From Sulfurovum sp. (lineage in GTDB: Bacteria > Campylobacterota > Campylobacteria > Campylobacterales > Sulfurovaceae): a DNA stretch of 8,630 nt. Below the pieces are notes generated by a model. The model did not search any database. It saw only the letters and a list, made by a program, of their open reading frames with translations, and was not told the DNA's origin. The DNA lies in assembly GCA_003978395.1 (NCBI GenBank), contig QNZV01000151.1, positions 1 through 8,630 on the forward strand, read 5' to 3'. Position 1 is the first letter of the stretch. Each line of letters starts with the position of its first letter. Shown here piece after piece: positions 6,913 through 8,630 of the stretch. Position numbers and translations under genes: made by a program.

Positions 6913-7860
6913 CTAGATTGTGCCAAATAAAAATAATCCACTCTCTTTGTAAAATTGATGTTTGGTTATTAAAATGTTATGATGGTTCCCATCCTCATCA
7001 AGATAAAAAGTTTTAGTTGTAGAAGCAAAATGCTCAAAAAGATTTTGACCTTGTTTGTAACCTATCAGTTCATCTCTCTTTCCATGTACCATGTAAATAG
7101 GAAGCTCCAGTTCTTCAGCTATTTGAGCAGAGTTAACAAAATGTGGTTCAAAATCATAAAATAGAGCTAAACTTTTATCTAAACCCTCATACAAGAGTAT
7201 TCCCAACGTTTTGCCAAAAAGATTGATGGATTTTCCTTTTAAAACATGGTCTAATCTATCGAAAGTAGAAACTAATATCATCGAATCAAAGCTATATTTA
7301 GAGTGTGCCACGTTTCTAATGGCAAACGCTCCACCCAAGGAGATTCCCCACATAGCCAAAGGTTTATCCAATGAAATATATTGCGAAGCATCTTCTAAAA
7401 CCTCATCAACATAGTGTTGTTCATAATCTTTAGTTCCATAGTACAAAGTCTCAATCTTACTCTCTCCATGACAAGGTAAATCAATGAGTAGACAAGTAAA
7501 ACCTAAAGCAATATACCGTTCAGCCACAGGTAAAAGGTCTTCTTTTCGTCCATTTTTCCCATGAAGCAAAACCAAAATACCCCTATCTTTGTTTATTTTA
7601 GACTCTCCTAACTGCTTTAGCAAAACTGATTGTCATTGAGAGAGTTTTTTACTATTTTTAGTGACAAGAAGATAAGGGGTTTTATTTTTACTAAAACATT
7701 TTTTAATCTTCATCCCATGTTTTAACGGGTGTTATAACCAATCATAATGGTAAACTTGAAGCATTCGTTTTGTAGGACGCATAATATTTTCTTGGTTAAC
7801 CAAAATGGTTACACCAAAGAGTAGTAATAAAAATAGTAGAAGTAGGAGTAGTTTTTTCAT
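6913..7860 (-). pseudogene. Membrane-anchored alpha/beta hydrolase interrupted by two in-frame stop codons
   Basis: From ATG 7860 to TAG 6913 one frame encodes a 315-codon protein broken by TAA at codon 43 (7734-7732) and TGA at codon 76 (7635-7633). The N-terminus is a strongly hydrophobic anchor or signal segment (MKKLLLLLLF..., residues 1-21). Codons 44-75 contain a HPLKHGMKI stretch that continues smoothly into the hydrolase domain, which shows the three pieces belong together. The domain keeps an HG oxyanion motif (LLHGKNG), nucleophile elbow GISLGG (Ser at codon 174), acid D263 in GKRDELI and His293/294 in GNHHNIL, so the catalytic triad looks intact. The longest uninterrupted frame (6913-7623) could only start at TTG 7623, which has no ribosome site and no N-terminal anchor. 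A serine hydrolase or esterase role is the family expectation; the substrate is unknown. The decay looks recent because the remaining ~235 codons are clean. Confidence 0.8.
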
Positions 7861-7876
7861 ATAAGGATTTTCATCT

Positions 7877-8320
7877 TCATTTTAAATTTTTTCTAATCTT
7901 ACTTCTCAAAGTTACAAGCTCTTTAAAGTTCCAAAAATATTTAACTTTTTTATCTTTAATTTTTGACAAATCCATAGGCTCTTCAGTAAAAATAAACTCA
8001 GAAAAAGTTTCAGCAATATCTTCAGCTGGACTCGTAACGGCATATGGTGTTACAAAGTCATCTAAATGTGTATCGTAGTAGTCATTGTAGGCATCATCTG
8101 ATGTCCATATGTCTTTATCGTAAATAGAGACCCAAAACTTTTGAATATAATCAAAATAGATACTCTCTTTTTTAGGGCAAGTTTCAAGTGTCGCAATCAT
8201 CTCACCACATAAACTTTTATCTTCACTCAACTATGTAGTGTTTGAAGAGGTGTTGCTTGAGCTACTTCCTCCACATCCACTTAAAATAGAGATAAAAATT
8301 AAAGATATTAGTTTTTTCAT
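7877..8320 (-). pseudogene. Lipoprotein remnant of a putative metallopeptidase family, in-frame TAG and probable internal deletion
   Basis: ATG 8320, with AAAAGG about 6 nt upstream, opens a typical lipoprotein signal peptide: MKK, a hydrophobic core, lipobox LSGC with C16, then a Ser/Asn/Thr-rich linker. Codon 30 is TAG (8233-8231). The same frame continues for 117 more codons to TGA at 7877. The second part (about codons 36-147) carries CGEMIATLETC, QKFWVSIYDK, DFVTPYAVTSPAEDIAETFSEFIF and a final LVTLRSKI. This resembles the C-terminal portion of a family of secreted putative zinc metallopeptidases (FVT.YA.TNPAEDIAE). In that family an HExxH motif lies N-terminal to this portion; here there is no room for it, so the middle seems deleted. 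The only start after the TAG is a TTG with no ribosome site. The upstream methyltransferase ends 59 bp before it and the hydrolase starts 16 bp after it, so it sits in an operon. The peptidase family link is from memory and moderate. Confidence 0.7.
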
Positions 8321-8337
8321 GCGTTGCCTTTTTGAGA

Positions 8338-8346
8338 AGTATATCA
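8338..8346 (-). promoter_or_regulatory. Weak extended -10 upstream of the lipoprotein remnant
   Basis: TGATATACT on the minus strand is an extended -10 match 17 bp before the ATG at 8320. No -35 is evident, and the predicted start would fall at the edge of the ribosome binding site, leaving almost no leader. It may allow transcription independent of the upstream methyltransferase, but the match could be chance. Confidence 0.22.
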
Positions 8347-8379
8347 AATGTTTATCAAGATTGTGTGAAGAGAGTATGA

Positions 8380-8630
8380 CTAAACCTTCACAGCCCTAAC
8401 CCTCAACCGAACATAATCAGCCACCCAGCCATGCTCTTTGGTATAAATCTTCTCTTTCAATATTTCTCTAACCTCACTTTTAAACACCACTTTTTGCTCC
8501 TCTGTTAAATTCGAAGCGATACCATTGGCAAAAATGTCTAACCAATGGGCAATGTCGTCAATGGGTGTGGGGCGAGGTATACGCTCTAGGTACTCTACTT
8601 TAAAGCCTGATGATTTTAAAATATTTTCAT
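8380..8630 (-). CDS. SAM-dependent methyltransferase, C-terminal fragment (5' end beyond window)
   Basis: An open frame enters from the right edge and gives 82 complete codons before TAG at 8382-8380. It contains GFKVEYLERIPRPTPI, then a tryptophan-bearing helix (HWLDIFANGI), LTEEQKVVF, and ends with GWVADYVRLRVRAVKV. This tail matches the pattern at the end of trans-aconitate-methyltransferase-like class I enzymes (GW.ADY.RLR..A), which also carry the RPTP segment after the Rossmann core. The SAM-binding motifs themselves lie outside the window, so substrate and integrity are unknown. It is on the same strand as, and 59 bp upstream of, the lipoprotein remnant. Confidence 0.72.
   Translation of the reverse strand, partial: ENILKSSGFKVEYLERIPRPTPIDDIAHWLDIFANGIASNLTEEQKVVFKSEVREILKEKIYTKEHGWVADYVRLRVRAVKV

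Noticed and set aside
6979..7414. Two plus-strand open frames opposite the hydrolase
   Set aside because: They are shadows of the conserved hydrolase domain on the other strand, with no independent support.
6913..7623. A complete 236-aa cytoplasmic hydrolase starting at TTG 7623
   Set aside because: There is no ribosome binding site, the start would fall directly in front of the domain, and the same frame continues upstream through two stops to an ATG with a membrane anchor. It is better explained as an interrupted gene.
7877..8230. A 117-aa protein starting at TTG 8230
   Set aside because: It directly follows an in-frame TAG, has no ribosome site, and the codons before the TAG encode a lipoprotein signal peptide with its own good ribosome site.
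7633..8233. Stop-codon recoding (selenocysteine or an alternative genetic code)
   Set aside because: All three stop types are involved, each in a decayed gene, while the intact genes end at TAA, TAG and TGA normally. No selenocysteine-type context was recognised.
1..8630. tRNA, rRNA, CRISPR array, insertion sequence or integrase attachment repeats
   Set aside because: I looked on both strands and saw no cloverleaf arms, regularly spaced repeats, transposase motifs or long terminal inverted repeats.

Overview
The window looks like a chromosome segment of an AT-rich member of the Campylobacterota (Epsilonproteobacteria, in the Sulfurimonas/Sulfurovum/Arcobacter range). This is judged from base composition, codon use and the flavour of the proteins; no marker gene fixes the genus. 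Every gene I can support reads on the minus strand, so transcription runs from high to low coordinates.

Right part (about 6313-8630, housekeeping-like and decaying). From upstream to downstream there are four items: the C-terminal end of a SAM-dependent methyltransferase (8380-8630); a remnant lipoprotein of a putative metallopeptidase family with an in-frame TAG (7877-8320); a membrane-anchored alpha/beta hydrolase interrupted by in-frame TAA and TGA (6913-7860); and an apparently intact small class I methyltransferase (6313-6888). The two broken genes become complete, in-frame genes if the nonsense codons are ignored. They are therefore annotated here as pseudogenes over their full original extents.

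Junction (about 6107-6312). A very AT-rich gap holds a probable promoter for the next operon. On the plus strand it also holds a -10-like box, a well-spaced Shine-Dalgarno and an ATG that opens only 18 codons. It may be the scar of a lost divergent gene and may mark an island boundary.

Middle part (1281-6100). A tight three-gene operon encodes three different dynamin-like GTPases of 552, 409 and 648 aa, with a 7-nt gap and then a 23-nt overlap. The layout resembles the LeoA/LeoB/LeoC set of enterotoxigenic E. coli and the Eleos (LeoA + LeoBC) anti-phage system. The first protein has a hydrophobic, paddle-like segment but a degenerate G4 motif. The other two have canonical G motifs and no membrane segment.

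Left part (1-1072). A DksA/TraR-family zinc-finger regulator (674-1072) is followed by the first 172 codons of a DUF3322 protein. That protein is recognisable as the N-terminal domain of JetD, the nuclease subunit of the Wadjet anti-plasmid system, and it has its own good sigma70-type promoter. jetABC are not in the window; they may lie beyond the left edge.

Taken together, positions 1 to about 6300 read as part of a defence island (Leo/Eleos-like dynamins plus Wadjet) with an embedded DksA-like regulator, next to a decaying ordinary operon. The defence role is inferred from family and context and is not shown by the sequence alone.
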